From contig CACAFI010000001.1 of NCBI GenBank assembly GCA_902531755.1, positions 1 through 64,000 on the forward strand: a stretch of DNA of 64,000 nt. Direction: 5' to 3'. The DNA is from an uncultured Alphaproteobacteria bacterium. Its GTDB lineage: Bacteria; Pseudomonadota; Alphaproteobacteria; Rhodobacterales; Rhodobacteraceae. Below, piece by piece: positions 52,313-62,074 of the stretch. Each line of letters opens with the position of its first letter. Within the stretch, counting starts at the first letter, position 1. A model generated the notes under the pieces. That model saw only the letters and a list, made by a program, of their open reading frames with translations. It was not told the origin of the DNA and did no database searches. The translations under genes and the position numbers were made by a program.

Positions 52313-52927
52313 TTAATAAAAACATTTAATTTTTTCAGAAATTTTTTCAGGTAACTCTCTTCTGTTAAAAAAAGATAATACTTCCCCATTCTTGTTCACA
52401 AGATAACTGAAAGTAGAGTGATCTACTAAATAGGATCTATCTTCATGATCAACCTTATTTGATTTTCCAAAAACACCATATGCCTTTTTGAGGGCCTCTA
52501 TTTGATCAATTGAACCTGTTAAAGCAATCATTGAATTATGAATATATTCTGAAAAATCTTTTAATCGCTCTGATGTATCTCTTAACGGATCAAGGGTGAT
52601 GAAGACTAAATTAATATCCAATTTCTGTTCATTCATAATATCTTTTACATACGCATTTCTTTCCAAATCATAGGGACAAATATCAGGACAATAGCTATAT
52701 CCGAAGTATAGTAATGAGAGGGAATTATTTTGTTTTTCTAAAGAAAAAGCCTTTTCATTCTGATCAATTAAATCTATTGGTCCCCCTAATCCATCAATAA
52801 AATTAGTAGATTTACTACAGGATCCAGATTCAGATAATTCCCTGTAGATATTATAGGAAAAGGAAAAAATTATGATTATTCCAGAAACTAACAATAAATA
52901 AAAAAATTTAGAATTGTGGGATAACAT
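52313..52927 (-). CDS. SCO1/SenC-type copper chaperone for cytochrome oxidase
   Basis: A 204-residue membrane-anchored thioredoxin-fold protein. The N-terminal hydrophobic anchor is at about residues 8-28, the Cu ligands CPDIC in YFGYSYCPDICPYDLE, and the conserved His in YLVDHSTFSYLV. It delivers or reduces CuA of cytochrome c oxidase in the periplasm. It is separate from ctaD (47 kb away) but belongs to the same pathway as the PCuAC protein at 14821. Confidence 0.92.
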   Translation of the reverse strand: MLSHNSKFFYLLLVSGIIIIFSFSYNIYRELSESGSCSKSTNFIDGLGGPIDLIDQNEKAFSLEKQNNSLSLLYFGYSYCPDICPYDLERNAYVKDIMNEQKLDINLVFITLDPLRDTSERLKDFSEYIHNSMIALTGSIDQIEALKKAYGVFGKSNKVDHEDRSYLVDHSTFSYLVNKNGEVLSFFNRRELPEKISEKIKCFY

Positions 52928-53172
52928 TTACTGATGCCTTTGGTAAACTATGTTAATCTCAACATAAATAATTTAGGTCTATTATCACTTAGGATTGTAG
53001 AGATTATCAAATGCCTTTTTAATGTTGTAATCGATAAACTCGAAATACGGAAACTTATATGTCTCCAAAAGGTAAAAATGTCAAATAAAATTGCACCAAA
53101 CAAAGAAAACCAATAGATATAAAATGATAATAGAGTAAAAAATATAAAGATGGGTCAGGAGATTTTTATATA

Positions 53173-53814
53173 ATGGTTAAGAAACTGGTGAATGGTTTTA
53201 AAAATTTTCGGGAATCTTATTTTGAAAAAAAGAGTCAAGTTCTTCAACAGCTTGCTGAAAAAGGCCAGTCACCTAAAACGATGGTCATTTGTTGTTCTGA
53301 CTCCCGTGTAGAACCATCTATTTTGTTTGGCACAGGACCAGGCGACTTATTTGTTGTCAGAAATGTAGCAAATCTGGTTCCTCCATTCACTTCAAAAGAT
53401 AATGTGAGCATCGGCTCAGCTTTAGAATATGCTGTAAAGATTTTAGGGGTAAAGGATATTATCGTGCTCGGGCATGCTCACTGCGGAGGTGTTGCAGCCC
53501 TATGTAAAAGCATGAATAATGATAAAGAAGAAGAAATTACAGATAATCTGACCGATTTTATAGAGAGTTGGGTTGATATTGCAAAACCGGCTTTATCAAA
53601 AATTAGCTTTGATAATAAAGAAGAAAATATTGAGGTTAATTCAGAGAGGGCAGTGTTACTATATTCCTATAATAATCTCCTTACTTACCCCTGGCTAAAT
53701 GATGCAATAAATGAAAAATCTTTAGCAATCCATGCATGGTGGTTCGATTTTAAATCCGTTACATTGTGGAAAAAGGCTCAAGAGTCCGACTTGTTCATGC
53801 TAATGGAGTTTTGA
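53173..53814 (+). CDS. Beta-class carbonic anhydrase
   Basis: Hydrates CO2 to bicarbonate, 213 residues. Zn ligands are in CCSDSRVEP (Cys and Asp-Arg dyad) and GHAHCGGV (His and Cys). The segment VRNVANLVPP is the standard beta-CA loop. CAGGAGA lies 11 bases before the ATG. It may support carboxylation or pH balance. No operon partner upstream; the following methyltransferase gene starts 5 bases after it. Confidence 0.94.
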   Translation: MVKKLVNGFKNFRESYFEKKSQVLQQLAEKGQSPKTMVICCSDSRVEPSILFGTGPGDLFVVRNVANLVPPFTSKDNVSIGSALEYAVKILGVKDIIVLGHAHCGGVAALCKSMNNDKEEEITDNLTDFIESWVDIAKPALSKISFDNKEENIEVNSERAVLLYSYNNLLTYPWLNDAINEKSLAIHAWWFDFKSVTLWKKAQESDLFMLMEF

Positions 53815-53819
53815 ATTCA

Positions 53820-54419
53820 ATGAGTGCTGACCAAAAAACTTTAGATATATATAATAAGTACATTACGGACTACGAAAAACTCATATCAAAAGAGCTCAAA
53901 GACACAAACTTAGATATTTTTATGAAAATGATAGAGAGAGGTGGAAAAGTACTCGATCTTGGTTGTGGTACCGGAGCTGCATCCCGCGAGCTTTTAAAAA
54001 ACGGCTTTGTACCTTATCCTGTTGATGCTTCTCTCGAGATGATAAGGGTTGCAGAAGCCTCATTGAAAATTAAGCTAAGAAAAATATCTTTTGATGAAAT
54101 AGATGAGCATGATTTTTATCATGCAATTTGGGCTAATTTTAGCTTGCTTCATATAAAAAAAAATCAATTTAGTGATATCTTGAAACGATTATTTTTTTCT
54201 CTCAAGGAAGAAGGCATTCTCTTTTTCAGCCTTAAACGAGGCGTGGGCGAAGGTCGTGACAAGTTAGGTAGGTTTTACAGCTACTATGAAAAGAGTGAAG
54301 TAGAAAAAATTATTGAAAAAGCAAGCTTTCGGACTAGAAGGTACTCTGAGGGTTTCAGCATCGGTTTGGCTGGTGACAAAGAAAGTTGGATGGGTTTTTT
54401 TTGCAAAAAGATAGGATAA
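53820..54419 (+). CDS. Class I SAM-dependent methyltransferase
   Basis: A 199-residue protein. The SAM-binding VLDLGCGTGAASREL is at about residues 46-60 and YPVDASLEMI gives motif II. The ATG at 53820 is chosen over an upstream frame start that would overlap the carbonic anhydrase. The acceptor is unknown. It is cotranscribed with the carbonic anhydrase (5-base gap) and overlaps the lipoprotein start by one base (TAATG). Confidence 0.87.
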   Translation: MSADQKTLDIYNKYITDYEKLISKELKDTNLDIFMKMIERGGKVLDLGCGTGAASRELLKNGFVPYPVDASLEMIRVAEASLKIKLRKISFDEIDEHDFYHAIWANFSLLHIKKNQFSDILKRLFFSLKEEGILFFSLKRGVGEGRDKLGRFYSYYEKSEVEKIIEKASFRTRRYSEGFSIGLAGDKESWMGFFCKKIG

Positions 54420-54709
54420 TGAAACATACTAGATTATTACAAATCTCGGCGATAACCTTTGTTGGGCTGGCAGCCTGCATGAGCAACGAAGAATATAATG
54501 CGCGGTTAGAAAATACCTTTTCGGCCGAATGCCAGAGAGCGGGGTTTCAATTAAATACGGATGTCCATAAATTATGTATGGAAAATAAAAGAGACTTAAA
54601 TAAAATAGACCAACGAAACAGGTTGAATTCATCAATAAATGCTTCTACAGCTTTGCCGGCTACTCCCGGCAATAACTTCTCTTTTTCTTATACTGTTAGA
54701 CTAAAATAG
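54419..54709 (+). CDS. Small lipoprotein
   Basis: A 96-residue product from ATG 54419. KHTRLLQISAITFVGLAAC is a lipoprotein signal peptide with the lipidated Cys at about residue 20. The mature part has two more cysteines (AECQRAG, HKLCMEN) and a Ser/Thr/Ala-rich C-terminus. No family recognised. Translational coupling to the methyltransferase (shared base in TAATG) is clear. Confidence 0.7.
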   Translation: MKHTRLLQISAITFVGLAACMSNEEYNARLENTFSAECQRAGFQLNTDVHKLCMENKRDLNKIDQRNRLNSSINASTALPATPGNNFSFSYTVRLK

Positions 54710-54775
54710 AAGTTTTTGAATAGATTATCGTAGCGTTGATCGTATAATCCAGATACTTAATACTAGTGGCTATAG

Positions 54776-55708
54776 ATGAAAGCAAATAACAACCAAATAG
54801 GAATGATTTTCATACTTATTGGAATGCTAATTTACAGCTTTCATGATTTAGCTGTCAAAATAATAGCTAATGAAACAACTATATTTCAGCTCTTTATAAT
54901 ACGAGCATTTGTTGGTGTAATTGTGACTATGACTTTCTTAAAATGTTTAAATTATAAAATAAGAGTATTTCCGGTTTATCCGAATTTGACACTAATCAGA
55001 TGTGTGTTAATGCATTTTGGGTTCTTTATCTTCTTTATAAGTTTAGAAAAATTATCACTTTCTACAGTGACAGCTCTATTCTTTGCTGCTCCGTTTTTTA
55101 TTGCTGTTTTATCTGCATTGTTTTTATCAGAGAGAATTGGTCTTATTAGAGTTTTGATCATAGTTCTTGGTTTTATTGGGGTGTTTCTTATAGTAAAACC
55201 TTTCGAGGAAACTGAATTCAGCTTTTTTATGTTGGCTCCTTTATTCACTGCGTTTTCTTATGCTGTTGCAATGGTGATTTCTAAATATACCAGAGAGAAT
55301 CAAAATGCATTTCTTCAAGCATTTCAGCAGTATTTTGTCAGTCTACTTCTTTCAATAATTACTTATATAATGGTTTTGGTGTTTCCATTAGATTTTATAG
55401 ATAAAGAGGAGTGGAGATTTATATTTGGTTCAATTAAACTCGATGACTATTTTATTTTTATTTCAATAGCTATATTATCAATTTTTGGAACCCTTGGTAT
55501 GACCTTATTAATACATGCTTACCAAGTTGGGTCTCCAATTACCAATGGGCCGACCGAATATGTTTTATTAATTTTAGCTATAATAAATGGCTATTTCTTT
55601 TTTGGTAATATTCCGGATTACTTATCTTTAGCAGGAATTACTTTAATAATTCTCGGAGGATGGGCTTTGTTTTTCAGGGAACATCAACGAAATAAAATAA
55701 ATCCTTAA
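54776..55708 (+). CDS. EamA/DMT-family membrane transporter
   Basis: A 310-residue protein with ten predicted helices in two five-helix repeats, the drug/metabolite transporter architecture. FLSERIGLIRVLIIVLGFIGVFLIVKP closes the first repeat. A paralogous EamA gene lies at 58052-58909. The substrate is unknown; many relatives export amino acids or nucleotides. It is the only rightward gene in this part until 58979. Confidence 0.9.
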   Translation: MKANNNQIGMIFILIGMLIYSFHDLAVKIIANETTIFQLFIIRAFVGVIVTMTFLKCLNYKIRVFPVYPNLTLIRCVLMHFGFFIFFISLEKLSLSTVTALFFAAPFFIAVLSALFLSERIGLIRVLIIVLGFIGVFLIVKPFEETEFSFFMLAPLFTAFSYAVAMVISKYTRENQNAFLQAFQQYFVSLLLSIITYIMVLVFPLDFIDKEEWRFIFGSIKLDDYFIFISIAILSIFGTLGMTLLIHAYQVGSPITNGPTEYVLLILAIINGYFFFGNIPDYLSLAGITLIILGGWALFFREHQRNKINP

Positions 55709-55972
55709 GTTTAATCTTGCCACTACTATAAAAAATCCACAAGAAAAACAAACTATTAACTCCCTGCAGGTTTTTGCTGTTTGGAATTTTATATCAGGAA
55801 GTAACGTTAGACTAATCACTGCTACGGCCATGGAAAAGTCATCCACATTAATCATCCCAAAAGCTACTCTCGATAAAAAATTGTCAACCCTTGACCCTTT
55901 CCTTAGATTGCATTTTAGACAAGCACTTACTAATAGCGAAAATTTTACCTCACTATAAACGGTGTTATTCAC
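55643..55972 (-). CDS. Uncertain small ORF downstream of the MFS gene
   Basis: A 109-codon frame on the minus strand starts 4 bases after the MFS stop and overlaps the 3' end of the convergent EamA gene by 66 bases. It has protein-like segments (LLVSACLKCNLRKGS, FSMAVAVISLTLLPDI, LIVCFSCGFFIVVARL) but no recognised motif and no good Shine-Dalgarno. It may be a true small protein, a remnant or an artefact. Confidence 0.25.
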   Translation of the reverse strand: MNNTVYSEVKFSLLVSACLKCNLRKGSRVDNFLSRVAFGMINVDDFSMAVAVISLTLLPDIKFQTAKTCRELIVCFSCGFFIVVARLNLRIYFISLMFPEKQSPSSENY

Positions 55973-55976
55973 ATAT

Positions 55977-57164
55977 TCAGCTCGTTTTTAGTCTTAAAAA
56001 TCCAAATTGACGAGAAAAGAATATCAAACCTACAATTGGTCCAGGCAATAAGATCCAAACAAAATACAGACCGAGAGATTCATAAAAGTGAGTGGTTAAA
56101 AAAACAGTGATCATACTTATCGAGAACCCAACACAATTCTGAGCAGTTAAAGCACTCCCAACTAAATGTTGTGGACAAACACTTGCAGAAATTGCTGAAA
56201 ATTGAGGGGAGTCAGAAATAACGAAAAATCCCCATAGCATCAGTAAAACTAGATCAAGAAAAAAGTTAAGATTGCCTAGCAGTGGATAAATTAAACAAAT
56301 GGATAGACTTAAGGTTAACGATAGTGATGCTACTCTACTGCTATTTAAAGATTTTGCTAAAATTCCACCTAAAACACAACCAATAAAACCTAAGCCAATA
56401 ATTAGGAAGCTTAATAATGAAACGATAAACTCTTGATTATGAATTTGATGCTGTGAGACTGTTATTGCTGTTAGAATTGGAACACAAGTCCAGAAAGCAT
56501 ATAATTCCCACATGTGTCCAAAATAGCCAACTGCAGAAGCTATATATTTTCTGTTTTTTAACAGTTCGCGGAATTGGTCTAATAGTCGAAAAGAAGGTTT
56601 TTTGTTTGTTACTAAATGAGGCCCGTCACCCAGGAGATATATTGTAACTCCCGCAATGTAGCATAGCCCAGAAGTGAGTGTAACGGTATATTGCCAATCA
56701 AATGAAATACCTAAAGCTCTTATAAGATAAGGTAAAGATGAACCTAGCACTAACATTCCTACAAGAAGCCCTAACGTGTTGGATGCTTTTTGAGGGTTCC
56801 AACTAATAATCAGTTTCATACCAATTGGATAGATTCCTGCTAGCGCCATTCCAACAACTAATCGAGAAAAAATAACAGAGGTAAAAGAAATTTCTTCAAG
56901 CACGATTAAAGCATTGAATGTTGCCCCTAAGAAACAGCAAAACATTACAATTCGTGATGGTTTAAACTTATCTGCAAATCCGGTAACTGAAAAGAGTAGT
57001 GTGCCGACAATAAAACCGAAATTAACGGAATTTGTTAACAAACCGAGATCACTAGTTGAAAGCGACCATATTTGTTCAATCTGTTTCAATACACCATTAG
57101 TGCTGAACCATAACGAAGTACCAAACATTTGGGCTACAACTATTAGTAAAATAGGATTATTCAT
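55977..57164 (-). CDS. Major facilitator superfamily transporter
   Basis: A 395-residue twelve-helix protein. The loop GFADKFKPSRIV between helices 2 and 3 is the MFS motif-A region, and RLVVGMALAGIYPIGMKL follows in helix 4. The start MNNPILLIVVAQMFGTSLWFSTNGVL matches the CynX/NimT-like sub-branch. The substrate is unknown. It follows the enoyl-CoA hydratase by an 8-base overlap. Confidence 0.88.
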   Translation of the reverse strand: MNNPILLIVVAQMFGTSLWFSTNGVLKQIEQIWSLSTSDLGLLTNSVNFGFIVGTLLFSVTGFADKFKPSRIVMFCCFLGATFNALIVLEEISFTSVIFSRLVVGMALAGIYPIGMKLIISWNPQKASNTLGLLVGMLVLGSSLPYLIRALGISFDWQYTVTLTSGLCYIAGVTIYLLGDGPHLVTNKKPSFRLLDQFRELLKNRKYIASAVGYFGHMWELYAFWTCVPILTAITVSQHQIHNQEFIVSLLSFLIIGLGFIGCVLGGILAKSLNSSRVASLSLTLSLSICLIYPLLGNLNFFLDLVLLMLWGFFVISDSPQFSAISASVCPQHLVGSALTAQNCVGFSISMITVFLTTHFYESLGLYFVWILLPGPIVGLIFFSRQFGFLRLKTS

Positions 57165-57978
57165 TTATCGAAAAACGTTTGTCTCTAAACTTTATAGCTG
57201 TTCGCATTCCTTCTTTTCTTGCTATCTCCATAAATTTTTTCTTGTCCGGTGATCCCTGTGATTCTATCTGATAATCTATCTCAAGACTATTCTCCAAAGA
57301 CTCATGAATTCCTGCAGTCTCAAAACTTTGGTTAATAGCCTTTTTCGTTTTTTTGACTAAGGTGGGATCAATAACAGAGATGTGTTTCGCAATTTGCAAA
57401 GACCTTTCCAATACCTGATCATTTTCGGCTATCTCCGTAACAATTCCTAATTCTAAAGCTGTCGATGATGGTATATCGTCTTTCCCTAATAGAATTATTG
57501 CTTTCGCAGCTTTCATTCCGATTACCCAGGGCAATAGCATTGTAACTATTCCCGCTCCGAACTTAAGCTCAGGCTCACCGAAAAATGAGTCTTTCGAACA
57601 AATTGTAAAATCACAAGCAAGAGATAGTTCAAATGCTCCGGCCAAACACGCTCCCTTTACTGCCGCTATTGTTGGCTTTGGGCTATTCCAAAAACGCATG
57701 ATAGTTTGATGGTCTAGTTCAAGGATTGGCTTCCATTGCTTACCTTTAGGGGCTTTTTCCATTTGATCTTTTAAATCAAATCCAGAAGAAAAGGTATCGC
57801 CTTGACCGGTAATTAATATAACCCGGACCTTTTCATCACTTTCTGCTCTATCCAGTAAAATATTTATCTGTTCTAAAGTTTCTGCATCAAGAGCATTGCG
57901 TCTTTCTGGTCTATTTATAGTAAGTATGGCTATATTGCCATTAACCGAATAAAGAATTTTATCAAAATTTTTCATCAA
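57157..57978 (-). CDS. Enoyl-CoA hydratase/isomerase family protein
   Basis: A 273-residue crotonase-fold enzyme. VRVILITGQGDTFSSGFDL forms the first oxyanion loop, and VKGACLAGAFELSLACDFTICSKDSFFGEPE the second. Where the catalytic Glu of hydratases lies, the sequence is FGAGIVTMLLPW; only one of the usual acid residues (EPELKFGA) is clear, so isomerase or hydrolase activity is possible. Cotranscribed with the MFS gene. Confidence 0.9.
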   Translation of the reverse strand: MMKNFDKILYSVNGNIAILTINRPERRNALDAETLEQINILLDRAESDEKVRVILITGQGDTFSSGFDLKDQMEKAPKGKQWKPILELDHQTIMRFWNSPKPTIAAVKGACLAGAFELSLACDFTICSKDSFFGEPELKFGAGIVTMLLPWVIGMKAAKAIILLGKDDIPSSTALELGIVTEIAENDQVLERSLQIAKHISVIDPTLVKKTKKAINQSFETAGIHESLENSLEIDYQIESQGSPDKKKFMEIARKEGMRTAIKFRDKRFSINE

Positions 57979-58051
57979 CTAATCATAACCCTTCTTAATG
58001 ATAAAAGCGATGTTAACTGATACAAAGATTAGTTTTTGGTGGTCAGACTAT

Positions 58052-58909
58052 TTAAATCCTTTTCTGATTGGCAGAGGAGGTGTAAGTTACATACAATGAT
58101 GATACTATGATCAATGCAGCCCCTATAGTGAACCATAAGCTAATTGTTTCTCCAAAGAAAATAAATCCTATACCGGATGCCCAAACTATTTGGACATAGG
58201 AGATAGGTTGAGTGATTGTAATAGGAGCCAGCTTTAAGGCCATTGTCATTGTGAAATGTCCAGCAGTTGCAAACAAAGCCACAATAGCCAAAAATAATAC
58301 CTCTTGAAGGCTTGGGGTTACCCAAAAAGCTATTGCAAATGGAGCTAAGGTAAGGGTCACAATGAAATTCAGTGCAACAAGAATTTCCAAAGTGCTCTCA
58401 GTTGATGATAATTTTTTTGCCAATATATATGATGCAGCAAAAAACAGTGTAGCTATTATCATAGACAACTGACCTGTTGCTATTCCACTAGTTGAAGGTC
58501 TTATAATTATAATCATGCCTATCATACAAATAGCTAATGCACCAATAATATTAATAGAAAAGGGTTCCTTTAAAAAAATAAATGCTGCTATTGAAACAAA
58601 AATTGGAGTTATATAGCCTATTGCCGTAACTTCAGAGACTGGGATTCTTGCCATTGCAAAAAACCAAAGAATAACTCCAAAACCGTGAGCTAAACCTCTA
58701 GACCAATAAACCCGTCTATTGCTTCTATTTCGTTCTAAAATGAACATTTTTACAATTAATGGAATAAAGAATAGTGTGCTAATTATGTATCGAATAAATG
58801 CAGCAACTGGCGCCGGAATATCACTTCCAATATATCTTACTATGCCCGTAACAATTGCAAAAAGCAATGTAGTAACCACCATCCAAAAAATTGCCTGTAG
58901 ATTTTTCAT
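58052..58909 (-). CDS. EamA/DMT-family membrane transporter
   Basis: A 285-residue ten-helix transporter, paralogous in architecture to 54776-55708. VSEVTAIGYITPIFVSIAAFIFLKEPFSINIIGALAI and QPISYVQIVWASGIGFIFFGETIS are the two repeat-closing helices, each with the conserved Glu-Pro/Glu-Thr. The substrate is unknown. Divergent from the SRAP gene. Confidence 0.9.
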   Translation of the reverse strand: MKNLQAIFWMVVTTLLFAIVTGIVRYIGSDIPAPVAAFIRYIISTLFFIPLIVKMFILERNRSNRRVYWSRGLAHGFGVILWFFAMARIPVSEVTAIGYITPIFVSIAAFIFLKEPFSINIIGALAICMIGMIIIIRPSTSGIATGQLSMIIATLFFAASYILAKKLSSTESTLEILVALNFIVTLTLAPFAIAFWVTPSLQEVLFLAIVALFATAGHFTMTMALKLAPITITQPISYVQIVWASGIGFIFFGETISLWFTIGAALIIVSSLYVTYTSSANQKRI

Positions 58910-58978
58910 TTATTTTCTTTCTGCTTTTTTGTTATTCTCTTTTACACAAATGGTCAAAGATTAATATTAGGGGTAACA

Positions 58979-59563
58979 ATGTGTGGAAGGTTTGTACTTT
59001 CAAATTTTACAGATGTTAAAGACTTTCATAATGTTTTAATTGAACCGTCCTACAATATTGCCCCCTCACACTGTACATTAATTTTTAATCAGGAGATGAG
59101 GCCAGATTTTTTAGAGTGGGGCTATTCTCCCATTTGGGCAAAAAAGCCCATGAATTTAATAAATGCCAAATATGAAAGCTTGGATATTAAACCGAGTTTT
59201 AAGGATTATGAAACTTGCATATTTGTCGCGGATGGTTGGTTTGAGTGGCAAAAAAACTCTAGGGGTGAAAAGCATCCAATATTCATTCATGCTGATAATG
59301 AAATTTTTTATTTAGCCGGTATTAAAAATGCTTCTGGGGCAGCTATAGTCACGATTAATGCTCATCCAAGTTTGACTAATATTCACCACAGACAACCGAT
59401 GTTTTTAGATCGGCTGGAAACATCTTTTTGGCTAAAAGATAAACAAAAAGTTTCCTCATCTAGTTTATTGGAAAGAATAAAATCCCACCGAGTCAGTAAA
59501 TATGTTAACTCGCCGATAAATAATGACCAAAGATGCATTTTGGAAACGCATATGGAACGATGA
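58979..59563 (+). CDS. SOS response-associated peptidase (SRAP/YedK/HMCES)
   Basis: A 194-residue protein that shields abasic sites in single-stranded DNA by covalent linkage. The nucleophile is Cys2 in MCGRFVL, with PSYNIAPSH, INAKYES (Asn and Glu), ADGWFEW and the catalytic His in HHRQPM. All key residues are present. It stands alone, with its start 69 bases from the EamA gene start. A LexA-type box is not obvious. Confidence 0.93.
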   Translation: MCGRFVLSNFTDVKDFHNVLIEPSYNIAPSHCTLIFNQEMRPDFLEWGYSPIWAKKPMNLINAKYESLDIKPSFKDYETCIFVADGWFEWQKNSRGEKHPIFIHADNEIFYLAGIKNASGAAIVTINAHPSLTNIHHRQPMFLDRLETSFWLKDKQKVSSSSLLERIKSHRVSKYVNSPINNDQRCILETHMER

Positions 59564-59572
59564 AAATTATTT

Positions 59573-60706
59573 TCACATTATTTTCTTTAACGTTTCAGTA
59601 AAACGTTCAAAATCAGTTGAATTATTCCATAAGTGAGGTGTAATTCTTAAATTGCCACCTCTCTCAGAGACAAATATTTTGTTTTCTGCCAAAGTTTCTA
59701 GAATATTTTTTGGAGCTTTAGAAGGTAGTTTTGCACCTATAAAATGAGGCCCTCTATTTTCAGGTCTTGGAATTTGTAACCCCAAATCGCTAAGCTTTCT
59801 ACAGAGATTTAGATTGGAGTTATAGAGAGTGTTCTGAATGTTGGGTATACCCCATTTCTGTATTTGACGGAGTGCCTCTAGTACACCGGGAATAAGAGAA
59901 AAATTTGATCGTTGCCCCATATCATACCTAATTGCTCCAGGTTCATAATAATCCTGGTAATCGACGAGGTTTGCAAAATCCTTACTGTTTTTTCTTGTTA
60001 TCCAACCTTCTTCAAGTGGTTCCCCATTATGGAATTTAGGGGAAACATAAAGAAATCCAGTTGAGTAGGGACCAAGCATCCACTTATAATTCGCTACAAT
60101 TGCAAAGGCAGGATCTATTTTACTTAGGTCTATATCGAAAGCGCCCGCTGATTGGGTAAGGTCAACAACAAGTTCTGTTTTACATTCCAAGCATTTTGCT
60201 TTCACTTTTTCTAAATCTATTAATGATCCATTTGTCCATAATACATTTGCAGTTGCGCAAACGCTAACCCGTTCATCTAAAGCGTCGATTATATGATGTG
60301 TGGCTGCTTCACCATCAGGGACATTTACGGTTTTGATCTCAGCACCTTTTTGCTCAGCGATACGTCGCCACGGATAGACATTAGATGGAAACTGATCAGC
60401 TAGAACAAGTATTTTTGAGCCCGCTGAAATCTGTAAATTTTTTGTGGCAGTTTGAACACCATAAGAAGCAGAGGGAATAATAGCTATATTGGTTCCAACT
60501 GTATGCATAAGGCTTGAAAATAAATCCCGAGCCTCTTCAATATCATCAAAAAAATTGCTTATCTTGAGGTTCCATGGATTGGCTTTTAAACGACTTCCAC
60601 TATCTATGGCACTAACGACGCTGGTCAAAAGGGGAGACATGTATGCAGTATTTAAATATGCGACGTCTTCAGGAATATCAAAAAGATGTCTCTGGCAAGG
60701 GATCAT
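59573..60706 (-). CDS. Class V aminotransferase (kynureninase/cysteine desulfurase-like fold)
   Basis: A 377-residue PLP enzyme. The Schiff-base Lys is in IVANYKWMLGPYSTG, the phosphate-binding Ser/Thr in SASYGVQTA, and the pyridine-N Asp in VVDLTQSAGAF. The active-site Cys loop of cysteine desulfurases is absent, so sulfur chemistry is unlikely. It follows the class III aminotransferase by 15 bases, so the two act together on an amino acid or amine. Substrate unknown. Confidence 0.88.
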   Translation of the reverse strand: MIPCQRHLFDIPEDVAYLNTAYMSPLLTSVVSAIDSGSRLKANPWNLKISNFFDDIEEARDLFSSLMHTVGTNIAIIPSASYGVQTATKNLQISAGSKILVLADQFPSNVYPWRRIAEQKGAEIKTVNVPDGEAATHHIIDALDERVSVCATANVLWTNGSLIDLEKVKAKCLECKTELVVDLTQSAGAFDIDLSKIDPAFAIVANYKWMLGPYSTGFLYVSPKFHNGEPLEEGWITRKNSKDFANLVDYQDYYEPGAIRYDMGQRSNFSLIPGVLEALRQIQKWGIPNIQNTLYNSNLNLCRKLSDLGLQIPRPENRGPHFIGAKLPSKAPKNILETLAENKIFVSERGGNLRITPHLWNNSTDFERFTETLKKIM

Positions 60707-60721
60707 GTGTTCTTGTTTAAA

Positions 60722-62005
60722 CTAGGATATTTCTGCAATGCCCTCAGCCGCTTTTTTAAATGCACTATCAGTTATCTGAAGGTCTTCTTCAGTAAGCGCA
60801 AGGTGTGTGTAAAGTTTAGCATCGGCTTTGAGTATTCCGTGTTCTCTAACTATTTGATTAAATGTTTTTGAATATTCAGCCTTATTTTTCTTTGTATCAC
60901 GGTAATTAATAACAGGTGTTTCAGAAAAAATAATATCGAAAAGTGTTGGATCACCAACAATTTGAAAATCTACATTATTACTCTTAAGATGGTTTGATAT
61001 GCTATCAATTAAAAAATGCCCGTTTTCTCTTATCCTATTATAAGCACCATCTCTTCTAAGTATCTCCATGGTTTTTAAACCAGCTACCGCTGCCAACGGG
61101 TTTCCACTAAGGGTACCGATTTGGAAAGTAAACTTCTCTTCACCAACAATATTTTTGTCAAAATGGTTCATAATTTCCTTTTCACCGGCAATAGCTGCTA
61201 GAGGTAAACCACCTCCAATGATCTTCCCAAGCGTACATAAATCAGGCACTACTCCGTATAGCTCTTGTGCCCCGCCGTAGGCCAGCCTAAAACCAGTTAC
61301 TATTTCATCAAAAATTAAAAGTGCGCCAATTCTTTTTGTTTCAGCCCTTAGATGCTCTAAAAATCCTTTTATTGGCGGAATTATTCTTTGAAGTGGTTCT
61401 ACAATTACCCCAGCAATTTGATCTGAATACTCATTCATTATCTCTTTAGCGATTTGGAGATCGTTGAATGGTGCAACCAAAATATCATCTCTAACGGCTT
61501 CAGGAATTCCAGCTGAATCCGGCACTGCTAACGGAAAATTTGCCATTTTGTTAGGTGCAAGGCTCATTAACGAGTCTCCACTCATCCCATGATATCCTCC
61601 TTCAAACTTGAGGATTTTATTTCTACCAGTATGTGCTCTTGCCAATCGCATCGCATACATATCAGCTTCACCACCAGAGCTTACAAATCTAATCTGCTCG
61701 GCACATTTCACTGCGTTACAAATTTCTTCTGCTAACTCAACCCCTTTTGAATTATTGGTGAAAAAAGTAAGACCTTCACTGAGTTGCGCTCGTATAGCAT
61801 CTAATACTTCTTCATTTCCATGGCCCAGTATCATTGGCCCTGAACCAATTAAAAAATCGATATATTCTTTGTTATCTTCATCCCATACACGTGAACCTAA
61901 ACCTCTTTTAAGACTGATGCTAGGGTCAAAATTGCCGAAACCGGCACCCGGAAGTACCTTCTGTGCTCGGCTTTGCCATTCTTTTAGAGAGATATTCTTA
62001 TTCAT
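60722..62005 (-). CDS. Class III aminotransferase (glutamate-1-semialdehyde aminomutase-like)
   Basis: A 427-residue PLP enzyme. The catalytic Lys lies in LGKIIGGGLPLAAIAG, the cofactor Asp in LIFDEIVTGFRL, and SSGGEADMYAMRLARAHTGR is the GSA-type N-terminal half. It resembles HemL but is encoded beside a second aminotransferase and an ABC importer rather than heme genes, so a catabolic or modification role is more likely. A hairpin ends the upstream importer message before this gene. Confidence 0.88.
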   Translation of the reverse strand: MNKNISLKEWQSRAQKVLPGAGFGNFDPSISLKRGLGSRVWDEDNKEYIDFLIGSGPMILGHGNEEVLDAIRAQLSEGLTFFTNNSKGVELAEEICNAVKCAEQIRFVSSGGEADMYAMRLARAHTGRNKILKFEGGYHGMSGDSLMSLAPNKMANFPLAVPDSAGIPEAVRDDILVAPFNDLQIAKEIMNEYSDQIAGVIVEPLQRIIPPIKGFLEHLRAETKRIGALLIFDEIVTGFRLAYGGAQELYGVVPDLCTLGKIIGGGLPLAAIAGEKEIMNHFDKNIVGEEKFTFQIGTLSGNPLAAVAGLKTMEILRRDGAYNRIRENGHFLIDSISNHLKSNNVDFQIVGDPTLFDIIFSETPVINYRDTKKNKAEYSKTFNQIVREHGILKADAKLYTHLALTEEDLQITDSAFKKAAEGIAEIS

Positions 62006-62022
62006 TATCTTTTTCTTTATAA

Positions 62023-62050
62023 GAAAAGGCGGATGATTTTCCGCCTTTTC
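62023..62050 (-). terminator. Hairpin after the ABC substrate-binding gene
   Basis: GAAAAGGCGG (62023-62032) pairs perfectly over 10 bp with CCGCCTTTTC (62041-62050), loop of 8 bases. Reading leftward the 3' arm CCGCCTTTTC is followed by TTATAAAG, a short T-rich tail. It sits in the 69-base gap between the binding protein and the class III aminotransferase, and so probably terminates or attenuates. Confidence 0.7.
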
Positions 62051-62074
62051 AAAACAAATGCTATGTAAATAAGA

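Noticed and set aside
52934-53116. 60-codon frame upstream of the carbonic anhydrase
   Set aside because: Low-complexity, no Shine-Dalgarno, no recognisable composition; the gap 52928-53172 otherwise looks empty.
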